A stretch of DNA of 64,000 nucleotides from Pseudomonas protegens (GTDB lineage Bacteria; Pseudomonadota; Gammaproteobacteria; Pseudomonadales; Pseudomonadaceae). The DNA lies in contig NZ_CP031396.1 of the NCBI RefSeq assembly GCF_003363755.1, forward strand, positions 3,789,001 through 3,853,000. The letters run 5' to 3'. This document shows positions 51,901 through 63,075 of this stretch, one piece after another (within the stretch, counting starts at the first letter, position 1; each line of letters opens with the position of its first letter). A program made the position numbers and the translations under genes. The notes under the pieces are model-generated. The model had not been told where the DNA came from. It saw nothing but the letters and a program-made list of their open reading frames with translations, and searched no databases.

Positions 51901-52740
51901 TCAGCGAAAGAACGGCACATCCCCAAGAATGGTCGCGCGCTGCATCACCCGGCGCTGTGGACGGTAGTCGTCCACGGCGTAGTGCTGGGTCACACGGTTG
52001 TCCCAGAACGCCACGTCGTTTTCCTGCCAGCGCCAGCGGATGGTGAACTCCGGGCGGGTGGCGTGGGCAAACAGCAGCTTGAGGATGGCCGCGCTTTCGC
52101 TCTCGGACAGTTCGTTGATCTTGGTGGTGAAGCCGTCGTTGACGAACAGCGACTGGCGCCCGCTCACCGGATGGGTACGGATCACCGGGTGCGACAGCGG
52201 CGGGTTCTTGCGCCGGGCTTCCTCCCAGCGCGCCAGGTCTTCGGGGGTGTTGCCGAAGCGTTCCAGAGGGAAGGACTTGATGAACTCGTGGGTGGCGGTC
52301 AGGCCCTGCAGCAGGTTCTTCATGGGCTCGGACAGCGCCTCGTAGGCGGCGATGCCGCTGGCCCACAACGTGTCGCCGCCGAACGGCGGCAGCAGCTTGG
52401 CGCTGAGCACCGCGCCCAGGGCCGGGGTTGGCAGGAAGGTCACGTCGGTGTGCCAGATGGCGTTGTCGCGCACGTCGGTTTCAGCGGTGTCGAGGATCAG
52501 TATTTCCGGCTGTTCCGGCACATTGGGGTAGATCGGGTGAATGTGCAGGTCACCGAAGTGGGCGGCGAAGCGCGCCTGTTGCTGTGGGGTGATTGGCTGG
52601 TCGCGGAAGAACAGTACCTGATGCTTGAGCAGCGCCTGCTCAATGGCGTCGCGCTGTTCGACGCTGAGCGGCTGGCTGATATCGACGCCACTGATCTGGG
52701 CGCCGAGGGCGGAGCTTAAAGGGGTGATGGTCAGGCTCAT
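51901..52740 (-). CDS. tauD: Taurine dioxygenase TauD
   Basis: A 279-residue Fe(II)/2-oxoglutarate dioxygenase that releases sulfite from taurine. Iron ligands are His97 and Asp99 (WHTDVTF) and His253 (TQHYAVDDY); Arg268 should bind 2-oxoglutarate. These correspond within a few positions to His99, Asp101, His255 and Arg270 of E. coli TauD. It is the last gene of tauABCD, separated from tauC by about 260 bases that contain a REP element. Confidence 0.93.
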   Translation of the reverse strand: MSLTITPLSSALGAQISGVDISQPLSVEQRDAIEQALLKHQVLFFRDQPITPQQQARFAAHFGDLHIHPIYPNVPEQPEILILDTAETDVRDNAIWHTDVTFLPTPALGAVLSAKLLPPFGGDTLWASGIAAYEALSEPMKNLLQGLTATHEFIKSFPLERFGNTPEDLARWEEARRKNPPLSHPVIRTHPVSGRQSLFVNDGFTTKINELSESESAAILKLLFAHATRPEFTIRWRWQENDVAFWDNRVTQHYAVDDYRPQRRVMQRATILGDVPFFR

Positions 52741-52838
52741 GGTGGTTCTCTTGTACGGCGCCGAACGCTCGGCGTGGTCGGATTCGGTTTATCGGCATCA
52801 AACTAAAAAAACGGTTGCGCTGGTGGTGTCGTGACCCT

Positions 52839-52976
52839 GTAGCCGCTGTCGAGCCTTGGCGAGGCTGCGAACGGCGGCGCAGTAGATGCCAACCCATGCA
52901 ACGAGGTCTTCCTCATCGATTGCTGCGAGCGCTACGCGCTCGGTCGCAGCCTCGCCAGGGCTCGGCAGCGGCTACA
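52839..52976. repeat. REP doublet (family A) between tauC and tauD
   Basis: TGTAGCCGCTGTCGAGCCTT and AGGGCTCGGCAGCGGCTACA form the arms of a large hairpin. Lying inside the tau operon, it may lower tauD expression or stabilise the tauABC part of the mRNA. Confidence 0.8.
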
Positions 52977-53002
52977 GATGAACCGCGTGCGGGGCAGGCA
53001 GG

Positions 53003-53842
53003 TCAGTGGGATTGGCCGTGCCAGGGCACCAGCTTGCGTTGCAGGGCGCGCAGGCCCATCTCCATGGCGAAGGCGATCAGGGCAATCACCAGTATCCCCA
53101 GTAGCACCACATCGGTGACCAGGAACTGCGCCGCGGATTGCACCATGAAGCCCAGGCCGCTGGTGGCGGCAATCAGCTCCGCCGCCACCAGGGTCGACCA
53201 GCCCACGCCCAGGCCGATGCGCACGCCGGTGAGAATGTCCGGCAGGGCGCTGGGCAGGATCACGTGGCGAATCAGCTGGGCCCGGGTGGCGCCCAAAGAC
53301 TGCGCGGCGCGCAGCTTGGCCGGGTCGACGGTGCGCACGCCGGTGGCGGTGGCAATGGCGATCGGGGCGAAGATCGCCAGGTAGATCAGCAGCACCTTGG
53401 ACAGCTCGCCAATGCCGCACCAGATGACGATCAGCGGCAGGTAGGCCAGGGGCGGAATCGGCCGGTAGAACTCGATCAACGGGTCGAGCACGCCGCGGGC
53501 AATGCGGTTGGCGCCAATGGCGATGCCCACCGGAATCGCCGTCAGCACGGCAAAGCCCAGGGCCAGGCCGATGCGCTCCAGGCTCGCCGCCAGGTGCTGC
53601 CAGAGGGTGGAATCCATGTAGCCGCTGGTGGCCAGCAACCAGCCTTTTTGCAGCACGGCGGCAGGCGGTGGCAGGAACAGCGGTTCGATCAGGCCACTGG
53701 CGGTGACTGCCCACCACAGGGCCAGCAGGGTGATCAGGGTCAGCACGCTGATCCAGCGGGTGCTCAGGCTACGACGCACTGGCAGGGGCGCTTTCGGCTT
53801 GGCATCGCGGGTGGTGGTGGCGGGAATCTCGTAGCTGCTCAT
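53003..53842 (-). CDS. tauC: Taurine ABC transporter permease TauC
   Basis: A 279-residue permease of the SsuC/TauC family. About 40 cytoplasmic residues precede six helices; the coupling loop is KLRAAQSLGATRAQLIRHVI then LPSALPDILTGVRIGLGVGW. Its ATG overlaps the tauB stop by four bases. Confidence 0.92.
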   Translation of the reverse strand: MSSYEIPATTTRDAKPKAPLPVRRSLSTRWISVLTLITLLALWWAVTASGLIEPLFLPPPAAVLQKGWLLATSGYMDSTLWQHLAASLERIGLALGFAVLTAIPVGIAIGANRIARGVLDPLIEFYRPIPPLAYLPLIVIWCGIGELSKVLLIYLAIFAPIAIATATGVRTVDPAKLRAAQSLGATRAQLIRHVILPSALPDILTGVRIGLGVGWSTLVAAELIAATSGLGFMVQSAAQFLVTDVVLLGILVIALIAFAMEMGLRALQRKLVPWHGQSH

Positions 53843-54633
53843 GGGCGCTCCTGCTGCTGGGTGGCGCTGCGTTGGGAGAACACCCGGGACAGCACGTGTT
53901 CGCGGGTTTCGATGAACAACGGGTCGGACTTGATCGCCCGCGCCGATTCGCCGGCGGCGTAGCGCTGGCCGAAGTCCAGGTTCAGGCGCTCGACGATCTG
54001 CCCCGGGTTGGGCGCCAGGAGGATCAGGTCGGTGGCCAGGAACACTGCTTCCTCGATGTCGTGGGTGATCAGGAATACCGGTTTGGCGGTGCGCCGCCAG
54101 ACTTGCAGCAACAGCTCCTGCATCTGCTCGCGGGTGAAGGCATCCAGGGCGCCGAAGGGTTCATCCATGAGCAGCACGCGCGGGTCGGCAGCCAGGGCGC
54201 GGGCCAGGCCCACGCGCTGTTTCTGTCCACCGGAGAGTTGCCAGATGCGGCGCTTGTCGAAGCCGGCCAGGTCCACCAGGGCAAGCATCTCCCGGGCCCG
54301 GGCTTCACGCGCGGCCCGGGCGACGCCGGCCAGTTCCAGGCCGAAGGCGACGTTGCCCAGCACGTCCTGCCAGGGCAGCAGGGCGTCGTCCTGGAACACC
54401 ACGCCACGTTCGGCGCTGGGGCCCTTGACCGGCACGCCGTCGAGGCTGATGCGCCCGGCGCTGGGGTCGACGAACCCGGCAATCAGGTTCAGCAGCGAGG
54501 TCTTGCCGCTGCCGGAGGGACCCAGGGCGACCAGCAGTTGCTGTGGCCCCAGGGTCAGGGAAATATCCGCCAGCACCGGTTCGGCGGCGCCGGGGTACTG
54601 TGCGCTGATGCGCTCCAGTTGTAGCAAGGCCAT
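53839..54633 (-). CDS. tauB: Taurine ABC transporter ATPase TauB
   Basis: A 264-residue ATPase with Walker A GPSGSGKTS, the Q loop in GVVFQDDALLPWQDVLGNVA, signature LSGGQKQRVGLARALA, Walker B VLLMDEPFGALDAFTREQMQ and H-loop THDIEEAVFLA, the SsuB/TauB pattern. It lies 27 bases after tauA. Confidence 0.93.
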   Translation of the reverse strand: MALLQLERISAQYPGAAEPVLADISLTLGPQQLLVALGPSGSGKTSLLNLIAGFVDPSAGRISLDGVPVKGPSAERGVVFQDDALLPWQDVLGNVAFGLELAGVARAAREARAREMLALVDLAGFDKRRIWQLSGGQKQRVGLARALAADPRVLLMDEPFGALDAFTREQMQELLLQVWRRTAKPVFLITHDIEEAVFLATDLILLAPNPGQIVERLNLDFGQRYAAGESARAIKSDPLFIETREHVLSRVFSQRSATQQQERP

Positions 54634-54660
54634 GACGGCTATCTCCTGTCCGGTCGCGGG

Positions 54661-55638
54661 TTATTCAGGGATGAACTTGGCGCTGACGTAGGGGGCGTAG
54701 TCCGGCAGCACCGCTTCGACCTTGCCTTGCTCCTTGAGGAACACTGCGGTGTCGGTGATGGCCTTGGTGGTCGGGGCGCCGAGGCTGAGCACCTGGTCGG
54801 CGGCCAGTGGGTAGACGTTGCCTTGCAGCAGCAGCGGGATATCGCTGGCCTTGGCCCCGGAGAGCTTGACCAGTTTGTCGACGTTGCCCTGGTTGGCCAG
54901 CCAGGCTTGTGGGTCCTTGCGGTACTGGGCGTAGGCCTCCAGGGTCACCTTGGCAAAGGCCGTGACGATTTCCGGGTGCTTCTCGGCGAAATCCTTGCGC
55001 ACGATCCAGGCGTCGAAGGTCGGCGCGCCGAACTTGGCCAGCTCGCCGGAGGTGATCAGCACTTTGCCGTTTTCCTTGGCCACGCCCAGGGCCGGGTCCC
55101 AGACGTAGGTGGCGTCGATATCGCCGCGCTTCCAGGCGGCGATGATCGCCGGTGGCGCGAGGTTGAGGATCTGCACTTTCGAGGGGTCGATGTTCCAGTG
55201 CTTCAGCGCCGCCAGCAGGCTGTAGTGGCCGGTGGAAACGAAGGGCACGGCGACTTTTTTACCGATCAGGTCCTGAGGGCTGTTGATCGCGGAACCGTCG
55301 CGGGCCACCAAGGCTTCAGCGGCGCCGATCTGGGTGGCGATGAGGAAGGTTTGCACCGGCACCTTGCGGGTGATGGCGGCGGTCAGCGGGCTGGAGCCCA
55401 GGTAGCCGATCTGCACATCGCCGGAAGCGATGGCGGCGATGACGTCGGCGCCGTTGTCGAATTTGCGCCAGTTGATCTTGGCCTGGGTGGCTTTTTCGTA
55501 GCTGCCGTCGGCTTGCGCGACCTTGGCCGGATCGACGGTGGTCTGGTAGGCGACGGTGACGTCAGCCGCCTGGGCAAAGAAACTCGCAGCGGCCAGGGAC
55601 GCGGCCGCCAGGAGGCGAAGGGGGAAATGCAGTTTCAT
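54661..55638 (-). CDS. tauA: Taurine-binding periplasmic protein TauA
   Basis: A 325-residue binding protein with a signal peptide ending FFAQAAD (about residue 24) and the TauA/SsuA fold (VTVAYQTTVDPAKVAQADGS, QIGYLGSSPLTAAITRKVPV, FVSTGHYSLLAALKHWNID). The ATG at 55638 has GAGGAG 7 bases upstream; the ATG at 55653 has none. It leads tauABCD. Upstream (55690-55740) is an AT-rich stretch resembling those before the other sulfur operons, consistent with CysB control, which is known for tau genes. Confidence 0.93.
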   Translation of the reverse strand: MKLHFPLRLLAAASLAAASFFAQAADVTVAYQTTVDPAKVAQADGSYEKATQAKINWRKFDNGADVIAAIASGDVQIGYLGSSPLTAAITRKVPVQTFLIATQIGAAEALVARDGSAINSPQDLIGKKVAVPFVSTGHYSLLAALKHWNIDPSKVQILNLAPPAIIAAWKRGDIDATYVWDPALGVAKENGKVLITSGELAKFGAPTFDAWIVRKDFAEKHPEIVTAFAKVTLEAYAQYRKDPQAWLANQGNVDKLVKLSGAKASDIPLLLQGNVYPLAADQVLSLGAPTTKAITDTAVFLKEQGKVEAVLPDYAPYVSAKFIPE

Positions 55639-55766
55639 GGGGGGGCTCCTCATAGGCGGCCGGTGATCGGCTTGGGAGGAGACTAAATGATCTAAGAATG
55701 CAGAAATAAATAACTTATTTGCATTAGCTTATGAGGTGAAATTCGTGGCCGTAGCCAGACAAGTGT

Positions 55767-55914
55767 TATGGCGAGGGTGCCGGCTCTCGCCGGGCTGCAA
55801 CGCGGCCCCCAGCTCGGGCCACGCGCTTATGCAGGAATACCCGGTCGCCCGGTTTGGGAGGGGCTGCGCCGCGGAAGGCCGGCCGACCTAGCGGGAGCAG
55901 GCGCCCTCGCCATG
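55767..55914. repeat. REP element (family C)
   Basis: TATGGCGAGGGTGCCGGCTC and GCGGGAGCAGGCGCCCTCGC with CATG form long inverted arms. It lies between the tauA promoter region and the end of gshA. Confidence 0.7.
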
Positions 55915-55917
55915 GCC

Positions 55918-57501
55918 CTAGTTGCTGATGGCCAGGATGCTGGCCTGGTAGGCGCCGACGAACACGTCGAAATCACCCACTTCGTTCTGCTCAAGCTCGG
56001 TCTGCTGCTCCAGGGATTTGCGCGCCGCGTCTTCGAAAGCGGCTTGTTCTTCCTTGCTCAGGGCCTGGCTGCGGAAGTGCTCGGCATGCACCTGGCTCTG
56101 GCGCAGGGAGAACTGGCTGAAGCTTTCCTTGTGCTCGCTCATGGCCGCCAGCACCTGGGCCGATGGGGTCAGGGACGAATCCTTGACCTTGGCCAGCTGG
56201 GCGTCCAGGGCCTTGCTGTGCACGTTGCTGCCGTGGCTCTGGTCGAGCAGGGCAGCCAGTGGCGCGATCTGCTCCAGGAGTTCGGCGGCCCATTCCTTCA
56301 TCTCCACCGGCTGGCCCTGGCGTTGCAGTTGCAGGCCCGGACGCCGGCCTTCCTTGACCACGGCGAGGAAGTTGGAGGTGGCGTTGCCGCACTCGTTGTT
56401 CTCGAACAGCGGGCTGTCGTTGAGCGCGCAGTACAGCAGGAAGGCGTCGAGGAAGCGCGCTTCCTGCAGGTCGATGCCCAGGGGCAGGAACGGGTTGATG
56501 TCCAGGCAACGCACTTCGACGTACTGGATGCCCCGGGCCATCAGCGCCTGGATCGGCCGCTCACCGGTGTAGGTCACGCGTTTGGGACGGATGTTGGAGT
56601 AGTACTCGTTTTCGATCTGCAGGATGTTGGTGTTCAGTTGCACCCACTCGCCATCCTTGTGGGTGCCGACCGCCACGTAAGGCGCGTAGGGCGTGGCCAC
56701 GGCCTTGCGCAGGCTGTCGGTGTAGCTGTTCAGATCGTTGTAGCAAGGGGTCAGGCCGGCCTGGGCCTGGCTCTGGTAGCCCAGGTCGCTCATGCGCAGG
56801 CTGGTGGCGTAGGGCAGGTACAGGGTCTCGGCGTCCAGTTGCTCCAGCTGGTGCGAGCGGCCGCGCAGGAAGCCCGCGTCCAGGGCCGGCGAAGCACCGA
56901 ACAGGTACATCAACAGCCAGCTGTAGCGACGGAAATTGCGGATCAGCGCGATATAGGCCGAAGACTGGTAGTCCCGGTCGCTGCCGACGAAGCCTTCGGC
57001 TTGCTTGAGCAGCGGCCACAGCTGTTCCGGCAGGGAAAAGTTGTAGTGGATTCCGGCAATGCACTGCATGGTCTTGCCGTAGCGCAGGGCCAGGCCCTTG
57101 CGGTACACGTACTTGAGCTGACCGATGTTGGAGGTGCCGTAATAGGCGATCGGGATGTCTTCCTCGGCCGGCAACGGGCACGGCATCGATGGACTCCACA
57201 GGTACTCGTTGCCGAGCTTGCTGTAGGCGAAACGATGAATCTTGTCGAGGCTGGCCAGGGTGTCCGCCGGGTCCGTGAGGGCCGGGGTGATGAACTCCAG
57301 CAGCGACTCGGAATAGTCGGTGGTGATCTGTTCGTTGGTCAGCGCGGAACCCAGTTCTTCCGGGTGCGGGGTCTGTGCCAGGCGGCCTTCGCCGGTAACA
57401 CGCAGGCATTCACGTTCGATACCGTGCAGGCACTGCTCGAGCAGGGAGAGGTTAGCGCGCTCGCCGAGCAGAGCCAGGCGGCGGTTGAGAAGTTCGCTCA
57501 A
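55918..57501 (-). CDS. gshA: Glutamate-cysteine ligase GshA
   Basis: A 527-residue class 1 gamma-glutamylcysteine synthetase, the first step of glutathione synthesis. Typical segments are GIERECLRVTGEGRLAQTPH, ITTDYSESLLEFITPALTDP and VEVRCLDINPF. The start is probably the TTG at 57501: AAGGA lies 7 bases before it and the resulting N-terminus (SELLNRRLALLG) and length agree with P. aeruginosa GshA. The GTG at 57516 would place the ribosome binding site inside the gene. The upstream thioesterase gene is on the same strand, 215 bases away. It uses the cysteine that the neighbouring operons help to supply. Confidence 0.93.
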   Translation of the reverse strand: MSELLNRRLALLGERANLSLLEQCLHGIERECLRVTGEGRLAQTPHPEELGSALTNEQITTDYSESLLEFITPALTDPADTLASLDKIHRFAYSKLGNEYLWSPSMPCPLPAEEDIPIAYYGTSNIGQLKYVYRKGLALRYGKTMQCIAGIHYNFSLPEQLWPLLKQAEGFVGSDRDYQSSAYIALIRNFRRYSWLLMYLFGASPALDAGFLRGRSHQLEQLDAETLYLPYATSLRMSDLGYQSQAQAGLTPCYNDLNSYTDSLRKAVATPYAPYVAVGTHKDGEWVQLNTNILQIENEYYSNIRPKRVTYTGERPIQALMARGIQYVEVRCLDINPFLPLGIDLQEARFLDAFLLYCALNDSPLFENNECGNATSNFLAVVKEGRRPGLQLQRQGQPVEMKEWAAELLEQIAPLAALLDQSHGSNVHSKALDAQLAKVKDSSLTPSAQVLAAMSEHKESFSQFSLRQSQVHAEHFRSQALSKEEQAAFEDAARKSLEQQTELEQNEVGDFDVFVGAYQASILAISN

Positions 57502-57716
57502 GTTGGATTCCTTCACGCGTCAGTCGCCCCAATATGGGGGTGGGCAGGACGGTCTACAAGGGTGAAGTTAAAACTGGCGTTTTCGCCTGGTTTTTGAGTC
57601 AAGCCGACTCGCTTGAAAACGCCAATCCTTCATCCCTGAATCTGGCTTTAGCGCAGGCAAAAAACTCCGACGCCGCTTTCGCAGCGCCGAAATTAACCCA
57701 AATTCATGACAGGGAG

Positions 57717-58099
57717 CTATAGGACGGCGAAGGTGCCTTGTGCTTTTGCGACCAGTTTGTCGCCCTGGATCACGTCCGCTTCCACCACCAGGGTGCGGCG
57801 GCCGGGGTGGATCACCTTGGCCCGGCACAGCACTTCACCCTCGGCTACGGCGCGGATGTAGTTGATCTTGCACTCGATGGTGGCGCTCTGCTGGTCAAAG
57901 CCGTGGGTGCTGGAACAGGCCAGCCCCATGGCAATGTCCACCAGGCTGAAGATCGCCCCGCCGTGCAGCTTTTGCCCACGATTGCGCAGTTGTGGGGTCA
58001 GCTCCAGGGCGACGTCCGCCTCGCCGGTTTCCAGGCGTTGCAGACGGCAGCCGAGCAATTGGCTGAAGGCGCTTTCGGTCAGGCCGGCAGGGATCTGCA

Positions 58100-58100
<1 letters not shown>
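57717..58100 (-). CDS. PaaI-family hotdog thioesterase
   Basis: A 127-residue hotdog-fold acyl-CoA thioesterase. The active-site region is NRGQKLHGGAIFSLVDIAMG, with the His-Gly-Gly and Asp typical of the PaaI/YbgC-related group, followed by CKINYIRAVAEGEVLCRAKV. It overlaps the tex stop by four bases, so it is the second gene of tex-thioesterase. Substrate unknown. Confidence 0.88.
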
Positions 58101-60424
<2,324 letters not shown>

Positions 60425-60786
60425 AAAACCACCTGACAAATGTGTGAAAGCAGGCCCGCGGGCACGGAAGTTGAGGCCCGGCGGGTCTGGTTGAGCGGCC
60501 TGGCACGCGCCGCCACCTGGATCAAAAGGCTGGCTGTTGACCCGTGAAATCGAAAAAATACTGCCGGCCCAGGCAAATAAAAAAAACCGGCCGCAGGCGT
60601 ACTGATCAGATATTGCCCAACACAAAAGGCGGCGCATTATACCCAGCGTTACGGTCTTCGGGGTGATCGCCGGCCTCAGGCCGACAGCGGGTTTGCTGGC
60701 GATAGAGGAAAAATCTGCTAACAATGCACACGGTGCGTATAACGGCAGCTACGCCATAATGCGCACCGAGATTAGAGGAGCATCCA
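60425..60786. promoter_or_regulatory. Divergent promoter region of tex and ompR
   Basis: About 360 bases without a gene. It includes a GC-rich stretch upstream of tex, an A8 tract (60579-60586) between GCCGGCCC and CCGGCCGC, and, 60710-60780, an AT-richer stretch (gaggaaaaatctgctaacaa) likely to hold the ompR promoter. GAGGAG lies before the ompR ATG. Confidence 0.5.
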
Positions 60787-61527
60787 ATGAGCAGCACTGC
60801 ACAAACTGCTGAAGGCGAAAAAATTCTTATTGTTGACGACGATCCGGGGCTGAGCAGCCTGCTGGAGCGTTTTTTCGTCAGCAAGGGCTACCGTGCCCGC
60901 GCGGTACCGAACACCGAGCAAATGGACCGTCTGTTGGGTCGCGAAGTGTTCAACCTGGTGGTCCTCGACCTGATGCTGCCCGGCGAAGACGGCTTGACCG
61001 CCTGCCGCCGACTGCGCAGTGCCAACAACCAGATTCCGATCATCATGCTCACCGCCAAGGGCGACGAGCTGAGCCGCATCAAGGGCCTGGAGCTGGGCGC
61101 CGACGATTACCTGGCCAAGCCCTTCAACCCTGACGAACTGATGGCCCGGGTCAAGGCCGTGCTGCGTCGTCAGTCGGCTCCGGTGCCGGGTGCGCCGGGC
61201 AGCGAAGACGAAAGCGTGACCTTCGGTGACTACGAACTGTCCCTGGCTACCCGCGAGCTCAAGCGTGGCGATGAAGTGCACATGCTCACCACCGGTGAGT
61301 TCGCGGTGCTCAAGGCCCTGGTGATGAACGCCCGCCAGCCGCTGACCCGCGACAAACTGATGAACCTGGCCCGTGGCCGCGAGTGGGATGCCCTGGAGCG
61401 TTCCATCGACGTGCAGATTTCCCGCCTGCGGCGGATGATCGAGCCCGACCCTTCCAAGCCGCGTTATATCCAGACCGTCTGGGGCGTGGGTTATGTCTTC
61501 GTGCCGGATGGCACCGCGACCAAGTGA
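60787..61527 (+). CDS. ompR: Response regulator OmpR
   Basis: A 246-residue OmpR/PhoB-type regulator. Receiver domain residues 12-125, with acidic pair in ILIVDDDPG, phosphoacceptor Asp61 (VVLDLMLPGEDG) and Lys in YLAKPFNPDEL. Winged-helix domain 145-240 (LTTGEFAVLKALVMNARQPL, VQISRLRRMIEPDPSKPRYI). GAGG precedes the ATG. It controls outer-membrane and osmotic-stress genes with EnvZ, whose gene follows. Confidence 0.94.
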   Translation: MSSTAQTAEGEKILIVDDDPGLSSLLERFFVSKGYRARAVPNTEQMDRLLGREVFNLVVLDLMLPGEDGLTACRRLRSANNQIPIIMLTAKGDELSRIKGLELGADDYLAKPFNPDELMARVKAVLRRQSAPVPGAPGSEDESVTFGDYELSLATRELKRGDEVHMLTTGEFAVLKALVMNARQPLTRDKLMNLARGREWDALERSIDVQISRLRRMIEPDPSKPRYIQTVWGVGYVFVPDGTATK

Positions 61528-61544
61528 TAGGTGATTTGTAGGAG

Positions 61545-61578
61545 CGAACGCCCGGGCCGGTAACGACCCGGGCGTTCG
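61545..61578. terminator. Perfect hairpin between ompR and envZ
   Basis: CGAACGCCCGGG (61545-61556) and its exact complement (61567-61578) enclose a ten-base loop. A larger stem TGTAGGAGCG...CGCTCCTGCA (61538-61613) surrounds it, like a fourth REP type. No T run follows, so it is more likely an attenuating or mRNA-processing structure than a full terminator. Confidence 0.55.
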
Positions 61579-61632
61579 CATTCTGCCACTCCGCGAGCGC
61601 GAGCCGCTCCTGCAAAGTGTGTATTGGCTGTT

Positions 61633-62946
61633 ATGAAAACCCCGCTGTGGTTCCCCCAGAGTTTCTTCTCCCGCACCCTGTGGCTGGTGCTGATCGTGGT
61701 GCTGTTTTCCAAGGCGTTGACCCTGGTTTATCTGTTGATGAACGAGGACGTGCTGGTGGACCGGCAATACAGCCACGGCGTGGCCCTGACCCTGCGCGCC
61801 TACTGGGCCGCCGACGAATCCAACCGCGACCAGATCGCTGAAGCCGCCGGGCTGATCAAGGTGGTGGGCAGCGGCGTGCCGGCCGGCGAGCAGCACTGGC
61901 CCTACAGCGAGATCTACCAGCGGCAGATGCAGGCCGAGTTGGGCGCCGACACCGAAGTGCGCCTGCGCATGCATGCACCGCCGGCGCTCTGGGTACGTGC
62001 CCCGAGCCTGGGGGATGGCTGGCTCAAGGTGCCGCTGTATCCGCATCCGCTGCGGGGGCAGAAGATCTGGAGCGTGCTGGGCTGGTTCCTGGCCATCGGC
62101 CTGTTATCCACCGCCTCGGCGTGGATCTTCGTCAGCCAGCTCAACCAACCGCTCAAGCGCCTCGTCTACGCCGCCCGGCAACTGGGCCAGGGACGCAGCG
62201 TGCGCCTGCCGATCAGCGATACGCCGAGCGAGATGACCGAGGTGTACCGTGCCTTCAACCAGATGGCCGAGGATGTGGAGCAGGCCGGGCGTGAACGGGA
62301 ACTGATGCTGGCGGGGGTGTCCCACGACCTGCGCACGCCGCTGACCCGCTTGCGCCTGTCGCTGGAGTTGATGGGCGCGCACACCGACCTGACCGACGAC
62401 ATGGTGCGGGATATCGAGGACATGGACGCCATTCTCGATCAGTTCCTGGCCTTCATCCGCGACGGCCGCGACGAGTCGGTGGAAGAAGTGGACTTGAGCG
62501 ATCTGGTGCGTGAGGTGGCCGCGCCCTACAACCAGAACCAGGAACGGGTGCACCTGCGCCTGGAGCCGATCCAGCCGTTCCCGCTGCGCCGGGTATCGAT
62601 GAAGCGCCTGCTCAACAACCTGATTGGCAACGCCTTGAATCACGCGGGAACGGATGTCGAAGTGGCGGCCTATGTGTCCGGTGACACCAATGCGCCGTAT
62701 GTGGTGCTGAGTGTGATGGACCGCGGCGCGGGGATCGACCCTTCTGAGCTGGAAGCGATCTTCAACCCCTTCACCCGTGGCGACCGTGCCCGGGGTGGCA
62801 AGGGCACCGGCCTGGGCCTGGCCATCGTCAAGCGGATTGCCGCCATGCACGGCGGCAACGTCGAACTGCGCAACCGTCCCGATGGCGGCCTCGAAGCGCG
62901 AGTGCGCTTGCCTTTGGGCTTGTTGCTGCCACGCGATGCGGACTGA
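61633..62946 (+). CDS. envZ: Sensor histidine kinase EnvZ
   Basis: A 437-residue inner-membrane kinase. First helix about 14-34, periplasmic domain to about 135, second helix about 137-157, HAMP (LNQPLKRLVYAARQLGQGRS), dimerisation domain with phosphorylated His231 (SHDLRTPLTRLRLSLEL) and ATP-binding domain with N box (LLNNLIGNALNHAG), DRGAGID and GKGTGLGLAIVKRI. I take the ATG at 61633 over a TTG nine bases upstream; neither has a clear ribosome binding site. It is 105 bases after ompR, with a hairpin between. Confidence 0.93.
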   Translation: MKTPLWFPQSFFSRTLWLVLIVVLFSKALTLVYLLMNEDVLVDRQYSHGVALTLRAYWAADESNRDQIAEAAGLIKVVGSGVPAGEQHWPYSEIYQRQMQAELGADTEVRLRMHAPPALWVRAPSLGDGWLKVPLYPHPLRGQKIWSVLGWFLAIGLLSTASAWIFVSQLNQPLKRLVYAARQLGQGRSVRLPISDTPSEMTEVYRAFNQMAEDVEQAGRERELMLAGVSHDLRTPLTRLRLSLELMGAHTDLTDDMVRDIEDMDAILDQFLAFIRDGRDESVEEVDLSDLVREVAAPYNQNQERVHLRLEPIQPFPLRRVSMKRLLNNLIGNALNHAGTDVEVAAYVSGDTNAPYVVLSVMDRGAGIDPSELEAIFNPFTRGDRARGGKGTGLGLAIVKRIAAMHGGNVELRNRPDGGLEARVRLPLGLLLPRDAD

Positions 62947-62951
62947 ACACC

Positions 62952-63052
62952 TGTAGCCGCTGCCGCAGGCTGCGATAAGGGCCGAAGGCCCTTGCGCGGC
63001 CCGCAAGCGCGACTGCTGCGCAGCCGGTCACAGTTTGCGGCAGTGGCTACAG
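62952..63052. repeat. REP doublet (family A)
   Basis: TGTAGCCGCTGCCGCAGGCT and TTTGCGGCAGTGGCTACAGG form the arms. It lies between the convergent envZ and rimK genes and could serve as their common transcript end. Confidence 0.85.
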
Positions 63053-63075
63053 GGGCCGCCGTTCGAGCGTACCCC

